This document shows positions 1-6,990 of a stretch of 39,475 nt of DNA, one piece after another. The notes below the pieces were generated by a model that saw only the letters and a program-made list of their open reading frames with translations, ran no database searches and was not told where the DNA came from. The position numbers were made by a program, and so were the translations under genes. This DNA is from JAABUE01 sp037440925 (lineage in GTDB: Bacteria; Chloroflexota; Anaerolineae; Anaerolineales; Villigracilaceae): contig JBBITF010000025.1 in the NCBI GenBank assembly GCA_037440925.1, forward strand, positions 1 to 39,475. The letters run 5' to 3'. How positions within the stretch are numbered: the stretch's first letter is position 1; each line of letters starts with the position of its first letter.

Positions 1-111
1 TTCGATGCCAAAAACCATTCGTGTCATTCGATGCCAAAAACCTTCGCCTCATTCGATGCCAAAAACCATTCGTGTCATTCGATGCCAAAAACCTTCGCCT
101 CATTCGCGTCA
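1..111. repeat. 51-bp tandem repeat upstream of iorA
   Basis: Two 51-bp periods are visible, each made of a 26-bp and a 25-bp subunit that both begin TTCGATGCCAAAAACC (starts at 1, 27, 52 and 78). A partial unit begins at 103 and a degenerate one at 112. The array is cut by the window edge, so its true length is unknown. It ends about 20 bases before the iorA ribosome binding site and occupies the place where an iorA promoter would be expected. There are no spacers, so it is not a CRISPR array. Confidence 0.9.
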
Positions 112-143
112 TTCGATGCTAAAAAAGAACATGGAGACCTAAT

Positions 144-1937
144 ATGAAAAAAATGCTTTCCGGCAATGAAGCCGTCGCCCGCGGCATGTGGGAGGCCGGC
201 GTACAGGTCGCCTCGGCCTATCCCGGCACGCCCAGCACCGAAATCCTCGAAAACTTCGCCCTCTTCCCCGGCGTCTATGCCGAATGGGCCACCAACGAAA
301 AAGTCGCTGTTGACGTGGCCATTGGGGCAGCCTACGCCGGCAAACGCGCCCTGGCGGCGATGAAACACGTCGGCCTCAACGTCGCCGCCGACTCGTTCAT
401 GTACGCCTCCATGACCGGCATCGAGGCTGGCCTGGTCATCGTCAGCGCCGACGACCCCGCCATGCACTCCAGCCAGAACGAGCAAGATAACCGCACCTTT
501 GCCAAATTCGCCCGCGTCCCCTGCCTGGAGCCCTCCGACAGCCAGGAAGCCAAAGACCTGACCATCGCTGCCTTCGAACTCTCCGAACGCTTCGACACCC
601 CCGTCCTGCTGCGCCTGACCACCCGCATCTGCCACTCCACCAGCGCCGTCGAACTGGGCGAGCGCCCCGAACTCCCCTCCGAGACCAAACCCTTCCCGCG
701 CAACCCGGCCAAATACGTCATGGTGCCGGGCAACGCCATCAAACGCCATCCCGTCATCGAAGAACGCATCCGCGCCATCGCCGCCTACGCCGAAGACTAC
801 CCCCACAACCGCGTCGAAATGCGCGGCCGCGCCCTGGGCATCATCACCTCCGGCGTCTCCTACCAATACGCCCGCGAAGTCTTCCCCGAAGCCTCCATTC
901 TCAAACTCGGCATGTCGTGGCCGCTGCCCGAAGGCCTCATCCGCCGCTTTGCCGCCTCGGTCGAACGGCTCATCATCCTCGAAGAACTCGACCCCTTCAT
1001 CGAAGAAGGCGTAAAACTGATGGGAATCGCCTGCGAGGGGAAGAGCATCTTCCCGCTGACCGGCGAATTCGACCCCTTCGTGGTGCGGCAGTCGGCGGTT
1101 CGCGCCGGACTTCTGCCTGCTTCCGTTATCGAAAGCGCCGCGCCCCCCGATCCGGGTCCGCTCCCCGCCCGGCCGCCGGTGCTGTGTCCGGGCTGTCCGC
1201 ACCGCCCGACCTTCTACGTCCTGAACAAACTCAAAGTGCCGGTCAACGGCGACATCGGCTGCTACACCCTCGGCCTGATTCCGCCGCTGAGCGCCATTCA
1301 CACCTGCGGCTGCATGGGGGCCGGCATCGCCGTCGCCCATGGCGCGGTCCAGGCCGGCAGTCCCGAACGACACGTGGCCGTCATCGGCGATTCGACCTTC
1401 TTCCACACCGGCGTCCCGGCCCTGCTCAACGTCGTCTACAACCAGGCCCCGGTCGTGACCGTCATCCTCGACAACCGCATCACCGGCATGACCGGTCACC
1501 AGCAAAACCCCGGCACCGGCCAGACCCTGCTGGGCAAAGAAGCGCCCGTCGTCGAGTTGGAACCGCTGGTGCGCGCCTGCGGCGTCAAACACGCCCGCAC
1601 CCTTTCGGCGTTGGACGTGGACAAAATCGAAAAGACGCTCAAAGAATACGTCAAACTGGACGAGCCTTCGGTGCTGATCGTCCAGGAACCGTGCGCCCTG
1701 CTGCCCGAAGCGCGCCGCAAGTGGATGCCGCTCGAAGTGCTGGCCGAAAAGTGCAACGGCTGTACCCTGTGCTTCCGCATCGGCTGTCCGGCCATTCTGA
1801 AGAGCGAGGAACTGGACGAGAAGACTCAGCGCCCCAAAGCGCTGATAGACGCCAGTCTCTGCACCGGCTGCGAAGTCTGCGCCCAGATTTGCCCGCGCGA
1901 CGCCATCACCTTCCGCCCCGACAGCATCTTCGTCTAG
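144..1937 (+). CDS. iorA: Indolepyruvate:ferredoxin oxidoreductase, alpha subunit
   Basis: This 597-residue protein has the usual length for IorA, the thiamine-diphosphate subunit. The enzyme oxidises aryl pyruvates from transaminated aromatic amino acids to aryl-acetyl-CoA, CO2 and reduced ferredoxin in the cytoplasm. The N-terminal region carries the pyruvate-oxidoreductase domain (AYPGTPSTEI near residue 25). The middle holds the TPP-binding part (CPGCPHRP near 348, then GDIGCYTLG and GDSTFFHTG). The C-terminus is a two-cluster ferredoxin module with CNGCTLCFRIGCP and CTGCEVCAQICP. The start follows GGAG with good spacing. Codon use is GC-rich with mostly C or G in third positions. Its partner iorB lies 1.9 kb downstream rather than adjacent, because a methyltransferase cassette separates them. 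Confidence 0.95.
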   Translation: MKKMLSGNEAVARGMWEAGVQVASAYPGTPSTEILENFALFPGVYAEWATNEKVAVDVAIGAAYAGKRALAAMKHVGLNVAADSFMYASMTGIEAGLVIVSADDPAMHSSQNEQDNRTFAKFARVPCLEPSDSQEAKDLTIAAFELSERFDTPVLLRLTTRICHSTSAVELGERPELPSETKPFPRNPAKYVMVPGNAIKRHPVIEERIRAIAAYAEDYPHNRVEMRGRALGIITSGVSYQYAREVFPEASILKLGMSWPLPEGLIRRFAASVERLIILEELDPFIEEGVKLMGIACEGKSIFPLTGEFDPFVVRQSAVRAGLLPASVIESAAPPDPGPLPARPPVLCPGCPHRPTFYVLNKLKVPVNGDIGCYTLGLIPPLSAIHTCGCMGAGIAVAHGAVQAGSPERHVAVIGDSTFFHTGVPALLNVVYNQAPVVTVILDNRITGMTGHQQNPGTGQTLLGKEAPVVELEPLVRACGVKHARTLSALDVDKIEKTLKEYVKLDEPSVLIVQEPCALLPEARRKWMPLEVLAEKCNGCTLCFRIGCPAILKSEELDEKTQRPKALIDASLCTGCEVCAQICPRDAITFRPDSIFV

Positions 1938-2014
1938 GGCGAGGTCCCCTTGAAGTGTCTTCTTCCTACACCACCTAAAGATTGCGTTTAGAAAAGTAAA
2001 ATCGCCTTATATTC

Positions 2015-2213
2015 GTAACTGCCTCCCTCTAACATCGGTTTGGTTTTTGGGTGAGAAAACCATCCACGAATAAACCACGAATGCTCGAATGACGGCGTGA
2101 TTCGTGTATTCGTGCAGTATTCGTGGACGGTTTGCGCTGCTATCGAAACCTTTTGTAGGCAGGAGACCTTTTCCGTAGAATTGGCGTCTTGTTTGCAAAA
2201 GAAACCTTTAGTT
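2015..2213. mobile_element. Group-1 miniature element, copy 1 (chimeric)
   Basis: The left end GTAACTGCCTCCC differs by one base from the 13-bp end of copy 2. Positions 2015-2138 (module A) match 3615-3738 at 121/124. Positions 2131-2210 (module B) match 30779-30858 of copy 3 at 73/80. The right terminal repeat is missing or eroded: only AGTT remains at 2210-2213. The next eight bases (TTATAATC, 2214-2221) match seven of the eight before the left end (TTATATTC, 2007-2014), so this may still be a complete insertion with a damaged right end. The right boundary is therefore uncertain. Confidence 0.7.
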
Positions 2214-2220
2214 TTATAAT
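2193..2220 (+). promoter_or_regulatory. Candidate promoter of the methyltransferase gene
   Basis: TTGCAA (2193-2198), a 16-base spacer and a perfect TATAAT (2215-2220) lie just before the gene. The -35 box is inside module B of the miniature element, and the -10 box falls in the flanking duplication-like sequence. Insertion of the element may therefore have created or contributed the promoter. A TGGAG near 2227 could serve as the ribosome binding site for the ATG at 2243. Confidence 0.6.
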
Positions 2221-2242
2221 CTTGGCTTGGAGATAATAAAAC

Positions 2243-3385
2243 ATGATTTTGCCCTTGGATCAAATCATTGAAGGCGATTGTATAGAAATACTGAATACTT
2301 TCCCAGAAAAGTCTATTGACTTAATTTTTGCAGACCCGCCCTACAACCTGCAATTACAGAATGAGTTACATCGCCCAAACATGACCAGGGTAGATGCGGT
2401 AGATGACGATTGGGACAAGTTTGAGTCCATGCAAGTCTATGATGAATTTACCAGGCAATGGCTTACCGCTTGTAAACGAGTTCTGAAACCAACCGGCACT
2501 ATTTGGGTGATTGGCTCTTACCACAATATTTTTAGGGTGGGAGCAATCATGCAAGATTTAGGGTTTTGGATCCTGAACGATGTGATTTGGATTAAGACAA
2601 ATCCCATGCCAAATTTTCGGGGCGTGCGTTTTACCAATGCCCATGAAACGCTCATCTGGGCAAGTACAGGGAAGGGGGCAAAATATACATTCAACCACCA
2701 AGCCATGAAAGGCTTGAATGATGAAAAGCAAATGCGTTCTGATTGGTGGCTTTTATCTCTAGCAACCGGCGCCGAACGAGTAAAAGACAAAAATGGGGAC
2801 AAAGCCCACTCTACGCAAAAACCGGAATCTTTGCTTTATCGAGTCATTTTGTCGTCCAGTAACCCAGGCGACGTTGTTCTTGATCCGTTTTTTGGGAGCG
2901 GGACAACAGGCGCAGTAGCAAAGAGACTTCACCGAAGATGGATCGGCTTGGAAAAAGAAAAGAAATACATCGAAATCGCCAGGAGACGAATAGACGCCGT
3001 TCACCCAGAAATGTTTGACCGTGCTGTGTTTGACGTGAAAAGTAAAGCAAAGTCTGCGCCAAAAGTCGAATTTTCGGCTTTGGTTGAAAACGGGTATTTA
3101 CAACCTGGTCAAAAATTATTTTTTGGAAAAGATAAAAGCAAAGTTGCTATTATCAAACCCGATGCACGCCTTCGCACGGAAGACGGCTTTGAAGGCAGCA
3201 TTCATAAGGCAGGCAGCCACTATATGAACAATGCACCTTGCAATGGATGGGAGCATTGGTTTTTGCAGGAAAATGACCACATCATCAGCCTTGCCGATGT
3301 GCGCGAAAAATTTCGGATAGAAGCAGAAATCGGAGATGACCCCGATATTCTTGCCGTTTTCGACGAAATGTACAATATAAGGTAA
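2243..3385 (+). CDS. Solo DNA adenine-N6 methyltransferase, HinfI/CcrM type (beta class)
   Basis: This 380-residue enzyme transfers a methyl group from S-adenosylmethionine to adenine in DNA. The catalytic motif DPPY is at residues 31-34 and precedes the SAM-binding DPFFGSGTTGA motif at 214-223, the order of the beta class. The blocks GDCIE, WVIGS, NDVIW, AHSTQKPESLLYRVILSSS and the C-terminal RAMA-like region (about 280-380) resemble M.HinfI and CcrM closely, so the predicted target is GANTC. No restriction endonuclease is adjacent, so it is a solo enzyme here. Base composition is much more AT-rich than the flanking ior genes, which suggests transfer. The stop codon (3383-3385) is part of the terminal repeat of the next element, so the C-terminus may have been set by that insertion. 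Confidence 0.93.
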   Translation: MILPLDQIIEGDCIEILNTFPEKSIDLIFADPPYNLQLQNELHRPNMTRVDAVDDDWDKFESMQVYDEFTRQWLTACKRVLKPTGTIWVIGSYHNIFRVGAIMQDLGFWILNDVIWIKTNPMPNFRGVRFTNAHETLIWASTGKGAKYTFNHQAMKGLNDEKQMRSDWWLLSLATGAERVKDKNGDKAHSTQKPESLLYRVILSSSNPGDVVLDPFFGSGTTGAVAKRLHRRWIGLEKEKKYIEIARRRIDAVHPEMFDRAVFDVKSKAKSAPKVEFSALVENGYLQPGQKLFFGKDKSKVAIIKPDARLRTEDGFEGSIHKAGSHYMNNAPCNGWEHWFLQENDHIISLADVREKFRIEAEIGDDPDILAVFDEMYNIR

Positions 3386-3598
3386 CTATTCAGGCATCTG
3401 CCAGGGCTAGCAGTTTGTCAGAGAAAAGAAAAATGACTGCGTTGCTGGCCTGGAAAGTACCCAGAATGGGTATTGCCAAATCCAGGCCGAATTGGGCAAA
3501 ATTACGTTGTAAACCGTTGGATTTGGCAATCCAACGAAGCAATAGGGCAATTTTCAAGTCTTCTCCGACAGGCTTTCATGGCCTGCTGAATAGTTACC
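3381..3598. mobile_element. 218-bp inverted-repeat element downstream of the methyltransferase
   Basis: The ends are a perfect 13-bp inverted repeat, GGTAACTATTCAG (3381-3393) and CTGAATAGTTACC (3586-3598). The GTAACT tip is shared with the group-1 elements, but the interior is unrelated to them. An internal inverted pair around TTGCCAAATCCA (about 3474-3485 and 3519-3530) is present. On the minus strand an open frame of about 50 codons runs up to a TGA at the left end (near 3394) and could be a captured gene fragment of unknown origin. Flanking sequences are similar only with a gap (CAATATAAG and CAATAAAG), so a target duplication is not established. Confidence 0.65.
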
Positions 3599-3614
3599 AA
3601 TAAAGTTAGAAACC

Positions 3615-3764
3615 GTAACTGCCTACCTCTAGCATCGGTTTGGTTTTTGGGTGAGAAAACCATCCACGAATAAACCACGAATGCTCGAATGACGGCGTGT
3701 TTCGTGTATTCGTGCAGTATTCGTGGACGGTTTGCGCTCAAATATAGGCAGGGTAGGCAGTTAC
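3615..3764. mobile_element. Group-1 miniature element, copy 2 (complete)
   Basis: This 150-bp element has perfect 13-bp terminal inverted repeats: GTAACTGCCTACC at 3615-3627 and its complement at 3752-3764. It is flanked on both sides by the exact 8-bp direct repeat TAGAAACC (3607-3614 and 3765-3772). Ends starting GTAA together with 8-bp duplications are features of the IS66 family, so a non-autonomous IS66-type derivative is the likely origin. It has no credible coding sequence. It lies just upstream of iorB. Confidence 0.88.
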
Positions 3765-3853
3765 TAGAAACCTAAAGATTTAGGGATAAGGCTTCAAAAG
3801 CAGGTAAAGCGTATTCTCCAAATTTTACGCATACTCATCGAAAGGAACTCTTC

Positions 3854-4480
3854 ATGAAAGAAGTCATCAGCTTTCTGTTGTGCGGTGTGGGCGGACAGGG
3901 GACCGTCCTGGCCAGCGACGTGCTGGTCAACGTGGGGCTGGCTGCCGGGCTGGACGCCAAGCAAGCCGAAGTGCACGGCATGAGCCAGCGCGGCGGCAGC
4001 GTCACCAGTCACGTGCGCTGGGGGGCGCAGGTCCACTCCCCCATCGTCGGCCTGGGCGAGGCCGATATTCTGCTGGCCTTCGAGAAACTGGAAGCCCTGC
4101 GCAACCTGCGGGCGCTGCGCCCCGGCGGACTGGCGCTGATCAACGACCAGGTCATTGTCCCGCTGACGGTCACCTCCGGCGGGCAGTCCTATCCCGCCGA
4201 TGAAAACATCCTGGGCGCCTTCCGCGCCATGACGGAGCGCGTCCACTTCGTCCAGGGCGAGCGGCTGGCCGAAGAACTGGGCAACCTGCGCGTCGCCAAC
4301 GTCGTCCTGCTGGGCGCCCTCTCTGCCTTGCTGGAGGCCGACCCGGCCCTGAGCGGCGCGGCCCTCTCCGCCGAGACCTGGCTGAAGGTCATCGAAGAGC
4401 GCGTCCCGGCCAAACACGTGGAACTGAACCGCCGGGCGTTCCTGGCGGGCAGGGAGGCCGTTAAAGCAGCCGAAATGTGA
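3854..4480 (+). CDS. iorB: Indolepyruvate:ferredoxin oxidoreductase, beta subunit
   Basis: The 208-residue protein matches IorB, the small subunit that completes the pyruvate-ferredoxin-oxidoreductase gamma-type domain. The N-terminal GVGGQGT motif (about residues 9-15) and the segment AEVHGMSQRGGSVTSHVRWG (about 40-59) are family signatures. A GAAAGGAA ribosome binding site precedes the ATG. The GC-rich codon use matches iorA and not the methyltransferase between them, so the two ior genes belong together. Transcription may now depend on read-through of the cassette or on a promoter in it. Confidence 0.95.
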   Translation: MKEVISFLLCGVGGQGTVLASDVLVNVGLAAGLDAKQAEVHGMSQRGGSVTSHVRWGAQVHSPIVGLGEADILLAFEKLEALRNLRALRPGGLALINDQVIVPLTVTSGGQSYPADENILGAFRAMTERVHFVQGERLAEELGNLRVANVVLLGALSALLEADPALSGAALSAETWLKVIEERVPAKHVELNRRAFLAGREAVKAAEM

Positions 4481-4485
4481 GCGTA

Positions 4486-4505
4486 GGACAGGATTAATCC
4501 TGTCC
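4486..4505. repeat. GGACA...TGTCC hairpin 1
   Basis: A perfect 20-bp palindrome with outer arms GGACA/TGTCC and core GGATTAATCC follows the iorB stop codon by a few bases. It belongs to a set of hairpins in this window with the same outer arms but different, internally complementary cores (see 4759, 7882 and 19888). It may act as an RNA 3'-end structure for iorB, but no T-run follows. Confidence 0.8.
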
Positions 4506-4592
4506 CACCCCGTTGCCTTTCGCCAGAATCTTGATAGCCAGCGGGTCTTGCAGTTCACGCTGGATGGCGCGTTTGAGGGGGTGGTTGCCAAA
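4494..4592 (-). pseudogene. Relic of the 3' end of a clpB-type gene
   Basis: Read on the minus strand, this gives 32 codons ending in TAA: FGNHPLKRAIQRELQDPLAI, then KILAKGNGVGQD. This resembles the extreme C-terminus of ClpB chaperones, where an (A)RPLKR.IQ.E(L).(N/D)PLA..IL pattern is typical. No upstream chaperone sequence remains, so this is a truncated relic or a rearrangement scar. The stop codon and last codons fall in the GGACA hairpin. The identification rests on a short match and is tentative. Confidence 0.5.
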
Positions 4593-4647
4593 ATGAACAA
4601 GTCAAGCGGACGGTGGGGGGCCTGCGGTCCGGCGAGGGAACGACGCA

Positions 4648-4752
4648 GCCCTGAACGCCGAGGCCTGGCTGAAGGCCCTCGAAGGGCGCGTTCCGGCGAA
4701 AGATGTGAAACTTAACCGCAGAGCCTTGCAGGGGCCAGCCGGGCCGCCGTTT
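4648..4752 (+). pseudogene. Relic duplicate of the iorB 3' end
   Basis: The translation reads ALNAEAWLKALEGRVPAKDV followed by KLNRRAL. This aligns without gaps to the C-terminal part of intact iorB (ALSAETWLKVIEERVPAKHV, ELNRRAF). The match also extends past the gene end, because AGCGTAGGACAG follows both copies. Only about 35 codons are recognisable and there is no start codon, so it is a decayed duplication or the remnant of a second ior locus. Confidence 0.7.
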
Positions 4753-4758
4753 AGCGTA

Positions 4759-4777
4759 GGACAGTCTAGACTTGTCC
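4759..4777. repeat. GGACA...TGTCC hairpin 2
   Basis: An imperfect palindrome with core GTCTAGAC between GGACA and TGTCC arms, bracketed by GTAG and CTAC. It lies between the iorB relic and the htrA stop codon and could serve the 3' end of htrA transcripts coming from the right. Confidence 0.6.
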
Positions 4778-4783
4778 TGCTAC

Positions 4784-5938
4784 TTAGGGGCGCTTGTCTA
4801 GCACAACAGGGATGTCAACTTTTTCCTCGCCGCGCAGAACGGTCAACACCACTGTATCGCCAGGCGATTTGTTATTGATGAGGTATTTCAGCAAGTCGTC
4901 GAAGCGTAGCACAGGTTGGCCATCTATGGCAATGATGAGATCGCCGCCTGCGGCCAGTCCTTGTTGACTGGTGGCTTGTTCTCCGGCTCGAATGCCGGCT
5001 TTTTGGGCAGGGCCGTTGGCGGCTACGCCCGTAACATACGCGCCCGTGAAAGACTTCAACCCCAGCGCCTCGATTTGCGTCAGGCTGAGTTCATCTACAG
5101 ATGAAATGCCCAGATACGGATAATCGTATTTGCCGGTTTCGATCAATACTGGCACGACACGTTTGACAATATTGATGGAAATAGCAAAGCCAATGCCTGA
5201 ATTGACCGGTTCGCCTATGCTGGTCATCGCGGTCGTGCGGATGGCGCGGTTGACGCCGATAACCTCGCCATTCAAGTTGAACAGCGGCCCGCCTGAATTG
5301 CCGGGGTTGATGGCCGCGTCGGTTTGGATGATGTCTCCGGCGGTAAAGAAACTGCCGCCCGGCGCTTCGCGCTGCGAATCGAGAGTGCGCCCCAAGGCCG
5401 AGATGATGCCGGTGGTCATAGTGCCGCTCAGGCCAAAGGGATTGCCGATAGCAACAACTGTTTGCCCAACCTTGAGGGCGCTCGAATCGCCCAGCGGCAG
5501 CGGGGACAACTCAGAGGCAGGCGCATCCACTTTGACGACCGCCAGGTCCGAATCCAAATCGGTGCCGATGACCGTACCATAGGTCTTGTAGCCGGAGGTG
5601 AAGTCCACTTCCACCTGGCGGGCGCCTTCAATGACATGATAATTGGTGACGATATGTCCCTGAGCGTCGAAGACAAAACCAGAACCTAAACTCCCGCCCT
5701 GGTCGCCCACCACCTGCAAGGCGACAACGCCTGGCATCACACGCTCATACAAACGAACCAGCGCCTCCTGTTGACCGGCTGCGTCCACATTGATCGGCGA
5801 AAGCGGGGCAACCACCATCGGGGTAGGTGGAACTATCGGTTGGCTGGCAGGCTCGGTCGAAGTGAGACCGGGCGTCTTACAGGCCAGGGCAGCCAGTGTC
5901 AATACGACCCATGCAATCCATATCCGTTTCACTTTCAT
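4784..5938 (-). CDS. HtrA/DegP-type serine protease, predicted lipoprotein
   Basis: This 384-residue protein is an envelope quality-control protease of the S1C family. A signal peptide ends in the lipobox-like LAALAC with Cys20, so the mature protein is probably lipid-anchored. A Pro/Thr-rich linker follows. The trypsin-like domain shows His101 (TNYHV), Asp131 (SDLAVV) and Ser215 (NPGNSGGPLF). One PDZ domain occupies about residues 275-380 and would bind exposed C-termini. The start ATG follows a GGAGGA ribosome binding site. It lies 18 bases after the dnaJ-type gene, consistent with a two-gene stress operon. Confidence 0.93.
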   Translation of the reverse strand: MKVKRIWIAWVVLTLAALACKTPGLTSTEPASQPIVPPTPMVVAPLSPINVDAAGQQEALVRLYERVMPGVVALQVVGDQGGSLGSGFVFDAQGHIVTNYHVIEGARQVEVDFTSGYKTYGTVIGTDLDSDLAVVKVDAPASELSPLPLGDSSALKVGQTVVAIGNPFGLSGTMTTGIISALGRTLDSQREAPGGSFFTAGDIIQTDAAINPGNSGGPLFNLNGEVIGVNRAIRTTAMTSIGEPVNSGIGFAISINIVKRVVPVLIETGKYDYPYLGISSVDELSLTQIEALGLKSFTGAYVTGVAANGPAQKAGIRAGEQATSQQGLAAGGDLIIAIDGQPVLRFDDLLKYLINNKSPGDTVVLTVLRGEEKVDIPVVLDKRP

Positions 5939-5956
5939 TATTCTTCCTCCAGAACG

Positions 5957-6841
5957 CTAAAATCTCAACTTCGAGGCTTCCTCGATCAGTTCTCTTTGTT
6001 TTGACGACAGGTAGCGTGGAATTTCTACCTTGAGTTTTACGAACAGGTCGCCGCGTGTCGAGGCGCTCTTCAAATGCGGCATGCCGCGCCCGGCAATGCG
6101 GAAGACCTGCTCTGGCTGAGTCCCCGGCGGGACAGTTAACTTGACCTTGCCGCTCATCGTCTCGACTTCGGCTTCGCCGCCCAGCATGGCTGTAAAAGCG
6201 CTTACCTTGGCGGTGGTATGCAGGTCATTGCCTTTGCGTTCAAACCGTGGGTCTTCCTTCACCTCGACCACCAGGTACAGGTCATGGCCGCCTGGCCCTG
6301 CTCCGGCCACGCGCACTTTCGAGCCGGTGCGCACGCCGGCAGGAATCTTGACGCCTATCCGCTTGCCATCGCTTTGGATTTGACGGGTGACGCCGTGATA
6401 GGCTTCCTCTAAGGTAATCTCGATTGGCTGCTGATAGGCAGGCGCAGATTGTGCACCGCCCATGCCGCCGCCAAAGATGGTGCGGAAGAATTCCGAAAAC
6501 AACCCTTCGCCAAACAAGTCATCCAGGTTGCCGTATTCTACGCGCACGCCGCCCGGGCCGCCTCCGCTGGCCCACTGACTCCAATCGAAACCGCCCGGCG
6601 CGCCGCGTTGCTGCCAGGTAGAATAGGCGTTGCCCAGCCGGTCGTAATATGCGCGCTTCTGGGGGTCATTCAACACCTGGTAAGCCTCGTTGATTTCCTT
6701 GAAACGCTCCTCGGCTTGCTTGTTGCCAGGATTGCGATCGGGGTGATATTTCATGGCGAGTTTGCGATATGCCTTGCGGATTTCCTCCGCGCTGGCATTG
6801 CGCCCTACGCCTAAAATTTGATAGTAATCTTTATAGTCCAT
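5957..6841 (-). CDS. DnaJ-family co-chaperone, CbpA-like (no zinc finger)
   Basis: The protein (294 residues from the chosen ATG) stimulates DnaK ATPase and binds unfolded polypeptides. The N-terminal J domain contains HPD at residues 33-35. A Gly-rich segment follows (about 75-105), then two C-terminal substrate-binding domains. The four CxxCxGxG zinc repeats of canonical DnaJ are absent, so it is the CbpA or DnaJ2 type. The ATG giving MDYKDYYQILGV is chosen because family members begin this way. An in-frame GTG six bases upstream is possible. A promoter at 6850-6879 puts the transcript start almost at the ATG. Confidence 0.93.
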   Translation of the reverse strand: MDYKDYYQILGVGRNASAEEIRKAYRKLAMKYHPDRNPGNKQAEERFKEINEAYQVLNDPQKRAYYDRLGNAYSTWQQRGAPGGFDWSQWASGGGPGGVRVEYGNLDDLFGEGLFSEFFRTIFGGGMGGAQSAPAYQQPIEITLEEAYHGVTRQIQSDGKRIGVKIPAGVRTGSKVRVAGAGPGGHDLYLVVEVKEDPRFERKGNDLHTTAKVSAFTAMLGGEAEVETMSGKVKLTVPPGTQPEQVFRIAGRGMPHLKSASTRGDLFVKLKVEIPRYLSSKQRELIEEASKLRF

Positions 6842-6849
6842 TTTCACTT

Positions 6850-6879
6850 ATTCTATGCCCATTTATGGCAAGATGACAA
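6850..6879 (-). promoter_or_regulatory. Promoter of the dnaJ-htrA operon
   Basis: On the minus strand TTGTCA (6874-6879) is followed by 18 bases and TAGAAT (6850-6855), each 5/6 to consensus. The -10 ends only eight bases before the ATG and there is no Shine-Dalgarno sequence, so the transcript is probably leaderless. No CIRCE-type inverted repeat is seen. Confidence 0.6.
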
Positions 6880-6990
6880 GCACCCTAAAAGGGGGTCTAA
6901 TATATCTTTAACCGAATCTTCACATTTTTCGGTATACTCATGGGCATCTTCCAAATATTTCATCAAAAGATTACAGGATGTAGGTAACTT

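Larger units (their letters stand above)
1973..3780. other. Methyltransferase cassette inserted between iorA and iorB
   Basis: This interval is markedly more AT-rich than iorA and iorB on either side. It holds, in order, a chimeric group-1 element (2015-2213), the methyltransferase gene (2243-3385), a 218-bp inverted-repeat element (3381-3598) and a second group-1 element (3615-3764). The 11-bp sequence ACCTAAAGATT occurs at both edges (1973-1983 and 3770-3780). The 124-bp stretches 2015-2138 and 3615-3738 match at 121 of 124 positions in the same orientation and could recombine to delete the gene. That iorA and iorB were once adjacent is inferred from the usual ior gene order. Confidence 0.7.

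Noticed and set aside
1..125. Possible CRISPR array
   Set aside because: The repeats are directly adjacent with no unique spacers of constant size, and no cas genes are present.
75..1592. 505-codon open frame on the minus strand across iorA
   Set aside because: It is a shadow of the GC-rich codon pattern of iorA, shows no family motifs and has a biased Gly/Asp/Ala composition.
2243..3853. Complete HinfI-type restriction-modification system
   Set aside because: Only the methyltransferase is present; no open frame of endonuclease size lies beside it within the cassette.
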